A stretch of DNA of 48,796 bases from Holophagae bacterium (GCA_030429565.1 JAUIFE010000041.1:1-48796), one strand, 5' to 3'. Numbered from the stretch's first letter, positions 1-10,220 are shown. The notes: generated from the sequence alone by a model not told the origin. Made by a program: numbers and translations.

Positions 1-3000
1 CCATCATGTGACGGTTATAAAGATGCGTGGTGCCGCCTTGGGGATAGTAATCGGCCGACTTGGTCGGTCCATCCCACAAGCCGTAAATATTGCGGCCGCC
101 CAGGGCCACGCCACTTTGAGAGAAGTGGATCGATGATTTGCCACTGCTTCCGCGGTCGGTTATGAATAGGGCGCGCGTCCCCAGTAGGGCGGAATTCAAT
201 CGGTAATCAAGGGTGACGGTTTGGTCGTCTGCAAGCCGACTGTGCGTCTCAAGCGGTAAATCTTTGAAATAGCGCTCCTTTTGCCATTGGTAGCTTTGTT
301 GGAAGCCGTCGACGGTTTCTTCGATGACACGACCCAGGTCGTCGTAAACAGTTGTCTGTTTGCGGAAACTGTCGCCGGTCAGCAGCCAGTCGTAGGTTCC
401 GTGGTCCAGCGGCCGGCGAAGCCAGGTAAGGTCGCCGCTCAAAGGCGGGGTTCCGTTGGTGGCCCAGCTTTTGCTGAGACGATTGGCTTCGGTGACGGCA
501 AAGGTCACCTGCTCGCTGGGACTGAGGTTGTCGCAAGCTGCTAACCCAAACGATTTGGTTTCGCCTTTATCGAATTCCCATGTCACGGTTTGCTCGCAGT
601 AGGGCGAGTCGAGGCTGGTAACGGTGACGTTGTTGGCGGCGCCATAACCCCAAGCGCCCAGCGGGAACCGGCTGCCGTCGGCCATCTCGCGTTCGATTCG
701 GGCCAGGCGTTTGAGGGGTAAATCGCCGGCTTTTACATCAAGCGCCGACCACTGATAGTGGGTGATGCGTTCGCCTGTGGGCGCCTCTACGGCGATTTCG
801 CGGACTTCGCGCAGGTAGCCGTCTTGATCGTAGCTGTAACGCACGCGCGAACCGTCGCGTTTGATTTCACGGACCAAACGGCCGGCGCGATAGGCGCCGT
901 AAAAACGTTCGCCCACGCGTTGCCTGTCGCCGTCGGCCGGTTCGTCGCCCACATACACGGGCAGGTCGACGCCCAACTCATTGTCCTTGCCACGACGTTC
1001 CAGCTCGTTGCCCCAAGGTAAATCGCGTCGCGATGTTTCGAAGACCCGTCCGTAGCGTGCTCCTGGCATGTTGCGCGCGGCCTGATAGCGCATCAGTGGG
1101 TAAACCAAACGGTCTTTTTCGGCGATTTTTTGCTCGGGATCGGCGACGCGGTCGCGTGGGTTCAGTTGCTCGAACAACTGATTGAATTGGGGGAAAGGTA
1201 AGCGGCTTTGCCAGGTGGAGCGCATGGTTTCGCGGTGGGTCAGTTGCCAGTGTTTGTTGCCGAGAATGGCCATGTGACTGAGCGGATCGTTGATGAACCG
1301 CGCCGATTTGGCGTCAGGTTTCAATTCGAACTCTTCGCGCCATAGTCCTGGCTGACCAACGATCCCGCGCTGCCGGCCCTTGAGTTCGGTGGTCGCGGTG
1401 TACCTTACGGGTAGGTCGGCGGGCGCGAACCAAGTGGAGAACCCGAGATGGACGGCGCCGCTGTCGCGCATGCCGATGCCGAAGGTACCGGCGTCAAAGG
1501 ATTCATCTTGGCGGTAGTGACGCCCGGCGCCGGCGTACAAACGCGGGTCTTGGCCGCTGAAGGTTTCGTCAACGGCGCTCACCTCGGGTGTGCGACTGAG
1601 CAGGTCGAGGTCGCCGGCGTAGCGGTGCGGATCGGGGCTGGGCGGGGTGGCGAAGTCGACAACAAAGGGGAAGCGTTTGCGGAAGCGCATGCGGTTTTGG
1701 TAGGTCACAAGGACTTCGACTTCGAACGGCAGCAGGCCGCGATGCTTTAACTCGGTTTTTTGCGCTTCGTCCGCGGTTAACCACTGGCTCAGTTCACGGG
1801 TGTTGACGCTGATCATTTTGGCATGATTGCTTTGCCCAACTTTGTAGTTGCGCGACCAGTCGCGGTCAAGGCAACGCATGGTGAGTTCTAAACCTTCGCC
1901 GTCGAAGAGCTGGACCTGGAAGGTACCGACCTCGGTGGTGAATTGGCGTTCCAGATCACCGGCGGCACCGTCTTTGGGAACCGCGAGCTCGCGCGCATAA
2001 AGCACGGTGGTGGTTTGGTGTTGCCAGGGATCAACCGGTGGCTTGCCTTTGTCGTGGTCGGCTTGCCACAGGCTCATGTCGTAGCTGAGCCAACCCATCT
2101 GGCGCCGTTCGGCGGGCGCAATCGGCTGGCGCAACAGTTCCTCGCGGTCATTGGACCAATACAGGTAACCCTCGTGGAAAAACAGATCGGGTTGGCGCAC
2201 GCCGCTTTGGTTAAGCGGGAAAACGGCGGCGAGGAAATCACTGTCGGCGGTGACTTCGAGACGGGTGGTGTTGGCGTTGGAGAGGGCGGCGTAGACGGCG
2301 GCGACATCCAAGACAACCATACTTGAGGAAGCGCCGGAGGCGGTCAAATCCTCGCGCAACATCAGTGCAATCCAGCCGCGATAGGGATCGGTGGCCAGCC
2401 CGGCAATGACACTGTCAAAAACCAAGGTGCCGCGCGGCAAACGCGCTTCGGCGGCTTCGCGGTCGGCCTGCTCCGGCGGGATTTCGTAGAGGTGCAGCAG
2501 CCCGTTGCGGGCGGCGCCGTTGGTGGCTTCGCTGTAAAGGGCGATGTCGCGAATTTTGAGTGTCTCGCCGTCGCGAACGGCGACCTGCTGCAGCACGGCG
2601 GTACGCAAGTTGGTCCCGCCCAAACGGGCCGGGCTTTCAGCGGGGACGGGCATGCCGGCTTCTTCGGGGTAGAGGGTGCGGGTTAGCAAACGCTGGTCGT
2701 ACCAGGTGTCGGCAACGGGTAAAAAACTGTTGGTGCCGTGGGCGACGGTGCCGACGGCGGGGTAGGTTTTGGCGGCGGCGGTGAAGGCCAAAAACTCGCG
2801 ATTTTCGCCGACATGGTGGAGCGGTGCCAAATCGTAAATACCGCGCGGGTACAGGTATTTGGCGCTGAGACCGGTTTGCGCGAAGGCTTGCTTGAGCTGA
2901 TATGGCGGCAGGGTGCGCCGACCCAGGATGGCGCGCAGATCGGCGACCTTTTTCAGGAAGGTGCGCATGTCGCGCACCTCAATCTCGCCCAAGGGTAAAC

Positions 3001-6000
3001 CGGTGGATTCGAAGCCGCTGTTGGCGGTGATTAAGAAGGGACCCTGGCTGATGATTTGATTGACGAGCCCCGGTGACGGCAAGCTAAATTCGCCGAATTC
3101 GGTGAAATCTGTGCCGTTGGTTTGCAATAGGATTAAGCGGTTGTCGTTGTGGCGGACATTCCAATAACCGAGGGCTATCAGGGTTCCGTCGGGCAAGGCT
3201 GTGACAGCTTTTTGATCGGGGCCCTCGAAGGCGCCCAACTCATCACCGCGCAAGGCGTTCAACGCGGTGGGGGTGATGACGGCGATTTTGGGGAGCATGC
3301 CGCTGGGCGCGGCCACCTCGCGGCGCGCGAGAACAAGCCAAGGGGCACCGCGACCGCCAGGTTTAACGACGTCGATGGTAAACCCGCCGCGCGAACTGCC
3401 GTCGGTTGGCCGTTGCCGCGCCTCAATGACCAAATTGCGGTATTGGGTGTAGGCACGGCCGTCGGAGGCGACTTGGTTTTCCATGGTTTGCGGCGCAATC
3501 GCCTGGGTGCGAAACACAACGCGGTAGCGGTTGCTTTCGATCCCGTCGGGTAAACGCTGCTGCAGGACGGTTTCACTGCGGTCGGTCAAACCCTGCACGA
3601 TTAATTCGTAGGCCTTATCGAGTTTTAGTGCGATTTCAGGGCGCACAAACAGGTCGGTGACGTAGGTTTCGCCTTCAACGCGATCGCCGGCGACGGTTTC
3701 AAACAGCAAGGGAACGGTGTTGCCTTCAATCTCGCGCAAAGCAATGCTTTCGGCGTTAACGCCTTTCACGGGTTCGCTAAAGGCAATTTGAAGCAGGTCG
3801 GAAACACCCCAGTCGACGTCGTGGTTGGCGGGCAGCGAACCAATCACGGTCGGTGCGGCGTTGGGATCCTCCAGCGGCGGTTGTCCTTCGCTGATCAGCC
3901 ACAGACGGCGTTCGACACTGCGTCCGCCTTCGATGGCAAAGCTAAACGACACGGTGAGGTCGACGAAGGGGCGGTTATCTGGAAATGACTGGTAAAGGTA
4001 CTTGCCGGTAAAACCGCTGGGATCAGGTGCGACAATCACTTCATCTTGGTAGTCGGCGTTGAAGCGCAACTCGGTAAAACGGTTGTTGGTGGCATTGAGT
4101 TGCACGCGCACGGCGCGGTTCGGCGCTAAATTAAACTTGCCGAGTTTGTCGAGCCGTTTGGTTTCCTCGGGATTAACCTTCTCAATGAGGGTTTCGTCCT
4201 CATAGGTGAGGTCGACCACCTCGTATTTAACGGTCACGCTTTCCAGGTCACCGGCGGGCCCGTCATCGCGGGGCCAATTGAGGCGTGCGGCGGCACGCAG
4301 GATTTGCCAGCCGACAAGCGACGGTGCTTGACTGATCTGCTGAACGGGGCCGAAGGCGTTGCTGAGCGGATCGACGGCGTAGAGACTGGGGCGATCCAAG
4401 TTGAAACCGGATAGGTACTTAAAGAAGCCGGTGTGATCGGTAATACCTACGAATTGGTAGGTCAGCGTGCCGCCAATGGTGCGGGTATCGTAGATGGGGG
4501 CGGCTTGAATGGGGCGATAGCTTTTGGTGTTTAAGGCAAACACATCGGGTAGGAACCAAGTCGCGGGCTGGGCCCAAAACAATTGTTCGTCGCTTAATGC
4601 TTCCAGTCCGCTCACGGGAATGGGATCCTCACGCAGGCTGTAAGCATTGATTTCGTAGGTCTGAGGCGGATAGAGTTCGACGCTGAACCGCACATCTGAG
4701 GACATGCCGTAAACGTACAGATCGAGGGTTGCATCGGCGAGCACGCTGCGTTTACCGGTACCGTCAACTGAAACGATGCGTTGCGCATCTTCGAAACGCA
4801 TGAGTGTATGGTCGCTAAGTTGGTCGGGTAGGCGCGGATCGGCGGGCGCTTGCACGCCGCGCGCGTACTGCATGAGGGCGGCGGCGTGGTTGGGATGTTG
4901 CGCGATGGTTTCGGCGAAGTCCTCGCTTTTCACCACGAGCCGGCCTCTTAGTTCGGGCAGGGGCAAACCATCGTCGACACTAATGCTGAGGCCGGTCAGG
5001 GTGGCAATGTTCTCGCTGTCGCGGCGATGGGGCACTTCGTTTTGGACGGGAACCAGAGCGGCGGCATCGCTGCTTTGGATGCGCAGTTCGCGGCCGACAC
5101 CAGTGACGACGCGGTCGACCCACAGCGTGGTATGGGCGTCGACAATGAAGCGAAACGGTTGGCTGCCGAGCACCAAACGGTCATTGCCGCGCAGCACGGA
5201 GTCGAGTACACGTCGTTGGAATAGGCCTTTCGGCGTGGTGATTTCGACCTGAAAACGATCACCGACGCGGCCGTTGATAGAACGCTGCACGTCGCCGCCT
5301 GGCAATATCTCACTTTGGGATGCGGCATTGTCGAGGTTGAGCACGATCATTTGCGCGCGCGCCGGGTAGGCGGCGGCGGGCAGATGGAGGGTGAGCGCAC
5401 CCGCGTCGTCGCTACTAAGATAAAGCTGCTCGAGGGCAAGCGGTGTTTCTTCACCAACAGCACGCGTGGTGAAGGCAAAGCTGTAGGGGGAGACCAAGGT
5501 TGCACCGGAGGCGGCACGGACGCCGGCGGCCACGGAAACAGTGTAACGGGTGCCGGGTGCGAGCCCGACCTCGGGATCGAGGCGGATGCCGGCGGTGGCG
5601 ATGCGTTCAATCAAACGCACGGGCACAGCGCCCTCGGGGCCATTTAGGGAAAATAAGGGCGCGAGTTGGTCGGGATCCCATTCCAGCATCTCGCTGAAAT
5701 CGAGGTCAACCTGTTGCCATATGGGCAGGCCGACAGCGCCGGCGTTGGGTTGGTGAGTAAGGATGGCAAGCGCGGCGGGTTGAAGTGCAACAGTTAGATC
5801 GTCAAGCCGGGTTTGTGTGATGCTGGGAAAGCTAAGGCTACCGGTTAACCCGTTGATGGTTTGGACGGCGTTGACCGTTTGCGGTTGGTCCCATTGTGGC
5901 ATGGGTAGGCTGAAGCGGCCGTCGTCGGTGGTGTGGGCCCGCCATGGATGAGACGGTGTGGTGAGCAACACATTATTTTGGGGTACATCCTGATAGTGGG

Positions 6001-8203
6001 CTTGTCCACGCAGTACGGCAAAGGGCACGTCGACGGCGACGAGCGCATACCAACCATCTTCGGTGAAGGTCCAGTCGGCGTTGCGGTTGTGCCAGCGGCC
6101 GTCGCTGTAAGCGAGTTCGCCGACAAACAACCATTCGTTCTGGTCTTGGCGGCGCAAAACAAAAACGGCGTCGTGTGGGTCGTGGACGTAATCGAGCAGG
6201 GGACTGAAGCGGGTGGCGCCGCCGACATTCATTTGGAAGGCGGTCAAAAGTTCGGCGTCGTGAATGAGCGGTAAATCGGTAGGCGCGGTGCTGTAAATAT
6301 CGAGGGGAAGCGGGGTGCCGGCGGCGGAAAAGTCGAGGCTGAGGCTGCCGAGGGTGACGACTTGCTCAAATCGGAAACCTGTTTGCGGCGCGGGACTTGC
6401 CAGGCCGGTGAAGTGAATTTTGGCCTGGCGCGTTACGGCGCGATCGATATCGCGGTGGGCGTGAACGGTTAGACGGCCGCGCAGCAACGTGTTCGGATCG
6501 AAAGGGTTGCGGAACAACTGCAGGTCGCGCATGTAATCGGGCAGGTTGACGTTGCCGCCGTGCAATTCGTGGCGCTCACGTCCGCGAATACGAGCCCAGG
6601 CGCCGGAAGGCGCATCGGTGGCGGCGGTAAGGCCGACCTCGGTTTTCGGGGTTTCGATTAGTGAAACGACACGCGGATCGATCGAGAGTCGGTTGAGCTG
6701 GACTTCACTAAGATGGATGTCGCGCGTGCGGCGCACGACGGCGCCCAGTTCGGGGACGGCAACCTCGGGTTCGACCACGGCGAGCACGTAGGCGCCGGCG
6801 CCGGCGTCGCTGACATCAACGGCGCGCAAGGCACCGGTGGTGGTCTGCAGCAGGCGCCAACCGTCGGCTTGTGCTTGGAAAAGGTAAAGCTCGGCGCCGT
6901 TGGGAATGGCAAAGGGGAAATTGGAAAAGGCGGCCTGCATGCGCCCGGCCCCGCTAACACCCGCGACCTCAAAGCAGACAAGTGGTACCCAGCCGAGCGG
7001 TAACAGGTGCGGCAAGGCTTGGCGGTCGAGCGCGGTGATTTGCGGTGAACCGGTGAACCCGGAAAGGCGCAGGTCGAGCTGATCGGTTTGGAATGGCAAA
7101 GCCTGCGATTGTGGCGGTCCACGCGGGGTTAGCCGAAAATCGCTGATGCGGCGGCCGGTACCTTGCGGCGCATCAATTTGACGGGTGAGCGTCACATAAG
7201 CGGGATCGTTGACGGTGAGGATGACAGGCGAACCTTGCACGGTGAAACGATAGGCGCCGTCGCTATCGGTCACGACGGTTTGGTTTTGCAGCGGCGTGGT
7301 TATCAGCAAGCTGATGCCGGCGAGCGGGCGGCTGTCTTGTTGGCCTACAACCAAACCGTAACCGTAAGCGGGAAAAGCGGCGGTCACGACGCGCTCGACC
7401 TCGGCGCGGTTACCGTAGCGGTCCTGGGCAACAATAGTAAAAAGCGACGAAGAACGGGTGCCGTCGACGAGGAAAGTGGTTTCGAATGGTTCGCCGTTGT
7501 CGGCGGCGTGCAGCACCGCCCCGTCACGGCTAATGGCCAAAGAAACGATTTCATCGGGGTTGGCGAAAGAAACGGTCAACTCGGCTTGCCCACCGGCGGC
7601 AACCACCTCGGGCAGCGCGATCACGGGCACCGGTGGTTGATCGCTAAAAGCAACGACAATGGGTACCTCACGACTGTTGCCTGCCCGATCCGAAACCATG
7701 TAAATAAACGTGTTATCGCCTGGCTGCAAGTTGAGATCGGCGTCGTTAAAGGTGCCGTTGAAAAGCGCGATTTCGGTTTGGTCGCGGGTCAGGGTTAGGT
7801 CGGCGTCGAGGTTGTCGGAGACACGACCGCGTATGGAAAGGGTCGGTGTATTGACGGCGCTGTCGCCGCTGGGACGCGTAAAGGTCAAAACAGGTGCACT
7901 GTTATCGCGAGTGACGGTCACACTGCGTTGAAGCAGGTCGTGTTGTGGATGCTCGGCGCGAAGAAAGAAACCGTTGGCACCGTCGCGCAAGGGCAGGGGC
8001 AGCGAAAAGGAACCGTCGTGACCAACGGTCACCGGCGCGCCGTTCACAACCAGTGTGGTATCGGCAGGCGTGAGTGTGCCGGCAAGCGTGACCGTGGCTT
8101 CCTGGGTAAAGTCGGGTAAAGGATCGAGCACCACCTGAGGCGGTTCGAAAGCAAACAGAGGCACAAGACCGACAAGGGCCAAACACAACAAGGACCGTTT
8201 CAT
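1..8203 (-). CDS. Giant secreted Ig-like / RHS-YD repeat protein (3' end outside window)
   Basis: An open frame runs from the ATG at 8203 to the left edge in one frame, giving at least 2,734 codons; the stop lies outside. The protein starts with a Sec signal peptide (MKRSLLCLALVGLVPLFA, then FEPP). The first ~250 residues are Ig-like strands. About 278-331 looks like a carboxypeptidase-regulatory-like beta domain (GVVxxxxxxPLAG type, with TDSDGAYRF). Two SbsA-like (Big_5) Ig domains lie near 813-913 and 1448-1575, each opening with a hydrophobic strand and a DFSE or AFSE motif. From about 2455 the sequence becomes RHS/YD-like (YSYDQDGYLREV, later YDDLGRVIEETVDG). The role is probably cell-surface or secreted, perhaps an adhesin or polymorphic-toxin carrier; any C-terminal toxin would be beyond the window. 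No good ribosome-binding site precedes the ATG, but the signal peptide follows it directly. The family call is from motifs only. Confidence 0.8.
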   Translation of the reverse strand, partial: MKRSLLCLALVGLVPLFAFEPPQVVLDPLPDFTQEATVTLAGTLTPADTTLVVNGAPVTVGHDGSFSLPLPLRDGANGFFLRAEHPQHDLLQRSVTVTRDNSAPVLTFTRPSGDSAVNTPTLSIRGRVSDNLDADLTLTRDQTEIALFNGTFNDADLNLQPGDNTFIYMVSDRAGNSREVPIVVAFSDQPPVPVIALPEVVAAGGQAELTVSFANPDEIVSLAISRDGAVLHAADNGEPFETTFLVDGTRSSSLFTIVAQDRYGNRAEVERVVTAAFPAYGYGLVVGQQDSRPLAGISLLITTPLQNQTVVTDSDGAYRFTVQGSPVILTVNDPAYVTLTRQIDAPQGTGRRISDFRLTPRGPPQSQALPFQTDQLDLRLSGFTGSPQITALDRQALPHLLPLGWVPLVCFEVAGVSGAGRMQAAFSNFPFAIPNGAELYLFQAQADGWRLLQTTTGALRAVDVSDAGAGAYVLAVVEPEVAVPELGAVVRRTRDIHLSEVQLNRLSIDPRVVSLIETPKTEVGLTAATDAPSGAWARIRGRERHELHGGNVNLPDYMRDLQLFRNPFDPNTLLRGRLTVHAHRDIDRAVTRQAKIHFTGLASPAPQTGFRFEQVVTLGSLSLDFSAAGTPLPLDIYSTAPTDLPLIHDAELLTAFQMNVGGATRFSPLLDYVHDPHDAVFVLRRQDQNEWLFVGELAYSDGRWHNRNADWTFTEDGWYALVAVDVPFAVLRGQAHYQDVPQNNVLLTTPSHPWRAHTTDDGRFSLPMPQWDQPQTVNAVQTINGLTGSLSFPSITQTRLDDLTVALQPAALAILTHQPNAGAVGLPIWQQVDLDFSEMLEWDPDQLAPLFSLNGPEGAVPVRLIERIATAGIRLDPEVGLAPGTRYTVSVAAGVRAASGATLVSPYSFAFTTRAVGEETPLALEQLYLSSDDAGALTLHLPAAAYPARAQMIVLNLDNAASQSEILPGGDVQRSINGRVGDRFQVEITTPKGLFQRRVLDSVLRGNDRLVLGSQPFRFIVDAHTTLWVDRVVTGVGRELRIQSSDAAALVPVQNEVPHRRDSENIATLTGLSISVDDGLPLPELRGRLVVKSEDFAETIAQHPNHAAALMQYARGVQAPADPRLPDQLSDHTLMRFEDAQRIVSVDGTGKRSVLADATLDLYVYGMSSDVRFSVELYPPQTYEINAYSLREDPIPVSGLEALSDEQLFWAQPATWFLPDVFALNTKSYRPIQAAPIYDTRTIGGTLTYQFVGITDHTGFFKYLSGFNLDRPSLYAVDPLSNAFGPVQQISQAPSLVGWQILRAAARLNWPRDDGPAGDLESVTVKYEVVDLTYEDETLIEKVNPEETKRLDKLGKFNLAPNRAVRVQLNATNNRFTELRFNADYQDEVIVAPDPSGFTGKYLYQSFPDNRPFVDLTVSFSFAIEGGRSVERRLWLISEGQPPLEDPNAAPTVIGSLPANHDVDWGVSDLLQIAFSEPVKGVNAESIALREIEGNTVPLLFETVAGDRVEGETYVTDLFVRPEIALKLDKAYELIVQGLTDRSETVLQQRLPDGIESNRYRVVFRTQAIAPQTMENQVASDGRAYTQYRNLVIEARQRPTDGSSRGGFTIDVVKPGGRGAPWLVLARREVAAPSGMLPKIAVITPTALNALRGDELGAFEGPDQKAVTALPDGTLIALGYWNVRHNDNRLILLQTNGTDFTEFGEFSLPSPGLVNQIISQGPFLITANSGFESTGLPLGEIEVRDMRTFLKKVADLRAILGRRTLPPYQLKQAFAQTGLSAKYLYPRGIYDLAPLHHVGENREFLAFTAAAKTYPAVGTVAHGTNSFLPVADTWYDQRLLTRTLYPEEAGMPVPAESPARLGGTNLRTAVLQQVAVRDGETLKIRDIALYSEATNGAARNGLLHLYEIPPEQADREAAEARLPRGTLVFDSVIAGLATDPYRGWIALMLREDLTASGASSSMVVLDVAAVYAALSNANTTRLEVTADSDFLAAVFPLNQSGVRQPDLFFHEGYLYWSNDREELLRQPIAPAERRQMGWLSYDMSLWQADHDKGKPPVDPWQHQTTTVLYARELAVPKDGAAGDLERQFTTEVGTFQVQLFDGEGLELTMRCLDRDWSRNYKVGQSNHAKMISVNTRELSQWLTADEAQKTELKHRGLLPFEVEVLVTYQNRMRFRKRFPFVVDFATPPSPDPHRYAGDLDLLSRTPEVSAVDETFSGQDPRLYAGAGRHYRQDESFDAGTFGIGMRDSGAVHLGFSTWFAPADLPVRYTATTELKGRQRGIVGQPGLWREEFELKPDAKSARFINDPLSHMAILGNKHWQLTHRETMRSTWQSRLPFPQFNQLFEQLNPRDRVADPEQKIAEKDRLVYPLMRYQAARNMPGARYGRVFETSRRDLPWGNELERRGKDNELGVDLPVYVGDEPADGDRQRVGERFYGAYRAGRLVREIKRDGSRVRYSYDQDGYLREVREIAVEAPTGERITHYQWSALDVKAGDLPLKRLARIEREMADGSRFPLGAWGYGAANNVTVTSLDSPYCEQTVTWEFDKGETKSFGLAACDNLSPSEQVTFAVTEANRLSKSWATNGTPPLSGDLTWLRRPLDHGTYDWLLTGDSFRKQTTVYDDLGRVIEETVDGFQQSYQWQKERYFKDLPLETHSRLADDQTVTLDYRLNSALLGTRALFITDRGSSGKSSIHFSQSGVALGGRNIYGLWDGPTKSADYYPQGGTTHLYNRHMM

Positions 8204-8625
8204 AACCAACACCACATAAATAAAAAAGTAAATCACCCAAGCACACTAGGTAAAGGTCGACATTTGCTAGGAAAAGATTGAATTTCGAACTGAGCGACAA
8301 GGAAAAACAAGCGGTGCCGACGGATTCCGTGTCATGCACGGATGATTACAACTACTCGCGCGAGTTCATGGATAATCCGTCGAGAAAAATGAAACTTATT
8401 TTGGTTTTTTTTTCTGAACGACACAACCCGAACGGGTTAGCTTTTTGAGATGGTGTCGAAGACAAGCCTCGCTTTGCGGCCAAGGCTGGATCCAGAGCGA
8501 ACCGAACCCGGTTAAGTGGTGCATCGGCGGACTCTCGCTATTACGTCGATACCTTATTGCGCCGCTCCCGCCTTCGACCGAAACACCGGCCGATGGCGGC
8601 CTAGCGAGCGTGGTATTCTGTCGCG
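8204..8625. other. Intergenic region between divergent genes
   Basis: This 422-base gap separates the giant RHS-like gene (minus) from a small membrane-protein gene (plus) and should hold both promoters. It has an A/T-rich stretch next to the minus-strand start and a T-run near 8403-8413. A short minus-strand open frame (8396-8650) is composition-poor and antisense to the next gene start, so it was not called. No hairpin with a T-tract and no RNA gene were recognised. Confidence 0.5.
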
Positions 8626-8913
8626 ATGAGAGAACCGCACCACGAACCACCGCCTGGTCGCTTCGCCGAGAGTTTTCGGTTTGGATTCCTGTTTGGCCTG
8701 GCTTTTCACATGACGCCTTTTTTGATTTTTTGGCTGTGGCCCAAGGTTTGGCTCGTGTTGCAGCCGGCGGTGCTGTGCAGTGGCGGCATGTTTTGCGTGA
8801 TTATGAAGCTCAGCCAAGCCCATCGCGTGGCGGCAGGGGCGACGGCTTCGTTTTTGTTGTGTTTGGTGCTTTATTTGTTGGTGGCGGCGGCGATCTGGTT
8901 TGGCGCGGCGTGA
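8626..8913 (+). CDS. Small integral membrane protein of unknown function
   Basis: The frame encodes 95 residues beginning MREPHHEPPPGRF. A short polar, proline/histidine-rich N-terminus is followed by three strongly hydrophobic segments (about residues 19-37, 40-60 and 70-93), so it is an inner-membrane protein with very short loops. No catalytic or binding motif is visible and no family was recognised. There is no clear ribosome-binding site; a TGGTATTCT sequence about ten bases upstream resembles an extended -10 box, so the mRNA could be leaderless. It stands alone, divergent from the RHS-like gene and convergent with the pspA pair. The hydrophobic pattern makes a real gene likely; the function is open. 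Confidence 0.6.
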   Translation: MREPHHEPPPGRFAESFRFGFLFGLAFHMTPFLIFWLWPKVWLVLQPAVLCSGGMFCVIMKLSQAHRVAAGATASFLLCLVLYLLVAAAIWFGAA

Positions 8914-8943
8914 CGGCCTAGGCCTGCTTTTTTGGCGGACCCC

Positions 8944-8979
8944 AAACAAAAAAGACCCGGCCGCGCGAGGCGACCGGGT
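8944..8979 (-). terminator. Intrinsic terminator of the pspA/YiaA-like unit
   Basis: An inverted repeat (ACCCGGCCGC with GCGACCGGGT, one mismatch, 8955-8979) is followed on the minus strand by a T-tract read from 8953 down to 8944. It lies about 30 bases after the stop of the YiaA/B-like gene and is the natural 3' end of that transcript. Confidence 0.75.
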
Positions 8980-9010
8980 TGCCGAGGTGGGAGCGGTTGG
9001 AAGGAAAGGG

Positions 9011-9301
9011 TTAAGCGGCGCGATCCACTTCTTTCAAATACTGTTCGGTGCGTGCTTCGTTGAGGCGATTCACCAATTTGCGCGCTTCGAATTCGTCGCG
9101 CATGGTTTTGGACAACATAATCGAGGTGGTGACGGTCATTAAGGAACCCATGGCCAGGTAACCTTTGATCCATACCGTGACCGGCAGGAACACGATGGCG
9201 ACCGCCATGGCAACGACCGACAAAACAAATGCGGCTTTAACAAAAAACATCCAGCCTTGTGAGTTTTGGTTGTAAATAGAGGGGTCTTGGTGATTCATCA
9301 T
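9011..9301 (-). CDS. YiaA/YiaB two-helix domain membrane protein
   Basis: The protein has 96 residues with two membrane helices (about 17-41 and 45-64), a TMRDEFEARKL segment right after the second helix and a charged C-terminal tail (NRLNEARTEQYLKE). This is the layout of the YiaA/B two-helix family, small inner-membrane proteins with no defined biochemical activity. The start is one of two adjacent ATGs (9301 or 9298); AGGAG lies 7 bases before the first. An upstream in-frame extension to about 9364 is not credible. It follows pspA on the same strand after 128 bases and ends at an intrinsic terminator, so the two probably form one envelope-stress unit. Confidence 0.8.
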   Translation of the reverse strand: MMNHQDPSIYNQNSQGWMFFVKAAFVLSVVAMAVAIVFLPVTVWIKGYLAMGSLMTVTTSIMLSKTMRDEFEARKLVNRLNEARTEQYLKEVDRAA

Positions 9302-9429
9302 GGTACTTCTCCTGTTCGATCGCATGCCGCGCGGTGTTTTGGGCGCGGCCAAGGTATGGGTCATGGGGTAAATTTTGGTGGGACCCTGGGTTGCTATATT
9401 GCCGGGCGGCGGGCTGGGAATCCTGTTGC

Positions 9430-10089
9430 TTAACGTTCGATGGTCAGTTGTTCCAGACGCAGCATCTCGGCTTCGACTTTTTGGTCTTTGACAAAGCTGT
9501 CGAGCACTTGGGTTTCATTGCCACAGGGGACGGGGTCGTCGCAAACCATCGCTTCGGCCAGGCCGATGCGTTCTTCCATGCGTTCCATAATGGTGTCGGC
9601 AGACTCGTCAAAAGCAAGGTCGCCGACTTGGTTGGCTTGGGCGGTTTGTACGAACATGGCGCGTTGGCGCAGCAGCATGCGGCGTTCGCGCAGTTGCACC
9701 AGTTGTTGTTCCATTTGGCGGCATTGGTTTTGTTGGCGTTCCAGCGTTTGCGCGGCGCGTTCGTGTTGGCCGTTGAGATCGGCTAAGCGTTTTTCGGCTT
9801 CTTGTTTGCGGATAATCGCTTGGCGCGCGGCATCTTTTTGGTTTTGTTTGAGCGCGGCCACCGCGACCTGCTCCATGTCGTTGATGGTTTTTTGTTCTTT
9901 ATTGATTTGACCGTCAAGGCGACGCACCCAAAAACCGGCTTGTTTGACGGCGATGCGTGCTTGGGTCATGGCTTGACCCTTTTCGCGCACCACCTGATCG
10001 AGCATTTGGATGGGGTCTTCGATGCGGTCAACGGCGGCGTGGGCTTTTGCTGTCGTAGCGCGTTGCATTCTTTGCCATAAGAGCTTCAT
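9430..10089 (-). CDS. pspA: PspA/IM30 family phage shock protein
   Basis: The 219-residue protein matches PspA in length and pattern: an amphipathic N-terminus, the IEDPIQMLDQ segment (about 22-32), then a nearly continuous coiled coil rich in Gln, Arg, Glu and Ala (about 35-150), and a last helical segment around 175-215. PspA proteins are peripheral inner-membrane proteins that oligomerise on damaged membranes and help keep the proton-motive force. An odd feature is a Cys pair (VCDDPVPCGNE) near residue 185, which is not typical of the family. GGAGG lies 6 bases before the ATG. The YiaA/B-like gene follows, and an HTH regulator gene diverges upstream. Confidence 0.88.
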   Translation of the reverse strand: MKLLWQRMQRATTAKAHAAVDRIEDPIQMLDQVVREKGQAMTQARIAVKQAGFWVRRLDGQINKEQKTINDMEQVAVAALKQNQKDAARQAIIRKQEAEKRLADLNGQHERAAQTLERQQNQCRQMEQQLVQLRERRMLLRQRAMFVQTAQANQVGDLAFDESADTIMERMEERIGLAEAMVCDDPVPCGNETQVLDSFVKDQKVEAEMLRLEQLTIER

Positions 10090-10220
10090 GGGGTACCTCC
10101 CGTTCCTTCGATGTTTGGAAGATACGCCGAACCTGGTTCGATGTCATTTGGGAGGCGAAAAGTATCAAAATAGTGTACTCTTGGCGCAAAGATACGCGGC
10201 AAACCGGCGCTCAACCACGA

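Noticed and set aside
281..7798. Many open frames on the plus strand across the RHS-like gene
   Set aside because: They are antisense to a single continuous coding frame with a signal peptide and coherent domains; they lack ribosome-binding sites and natural composition.
8396..8650. Minus-strand open frame in the gap left of the small membrane protein
   Set aside because: Overlaps the next gene start, has no ribosome-binding site and reads like non-coding sequence.
8914..8936. Terminator candidate after the small membrane-protein gene
   Set aside because: GGCCTAGGCC followed by T-residues is a palindrome without a workable loop; the stem would be only three base pairs.
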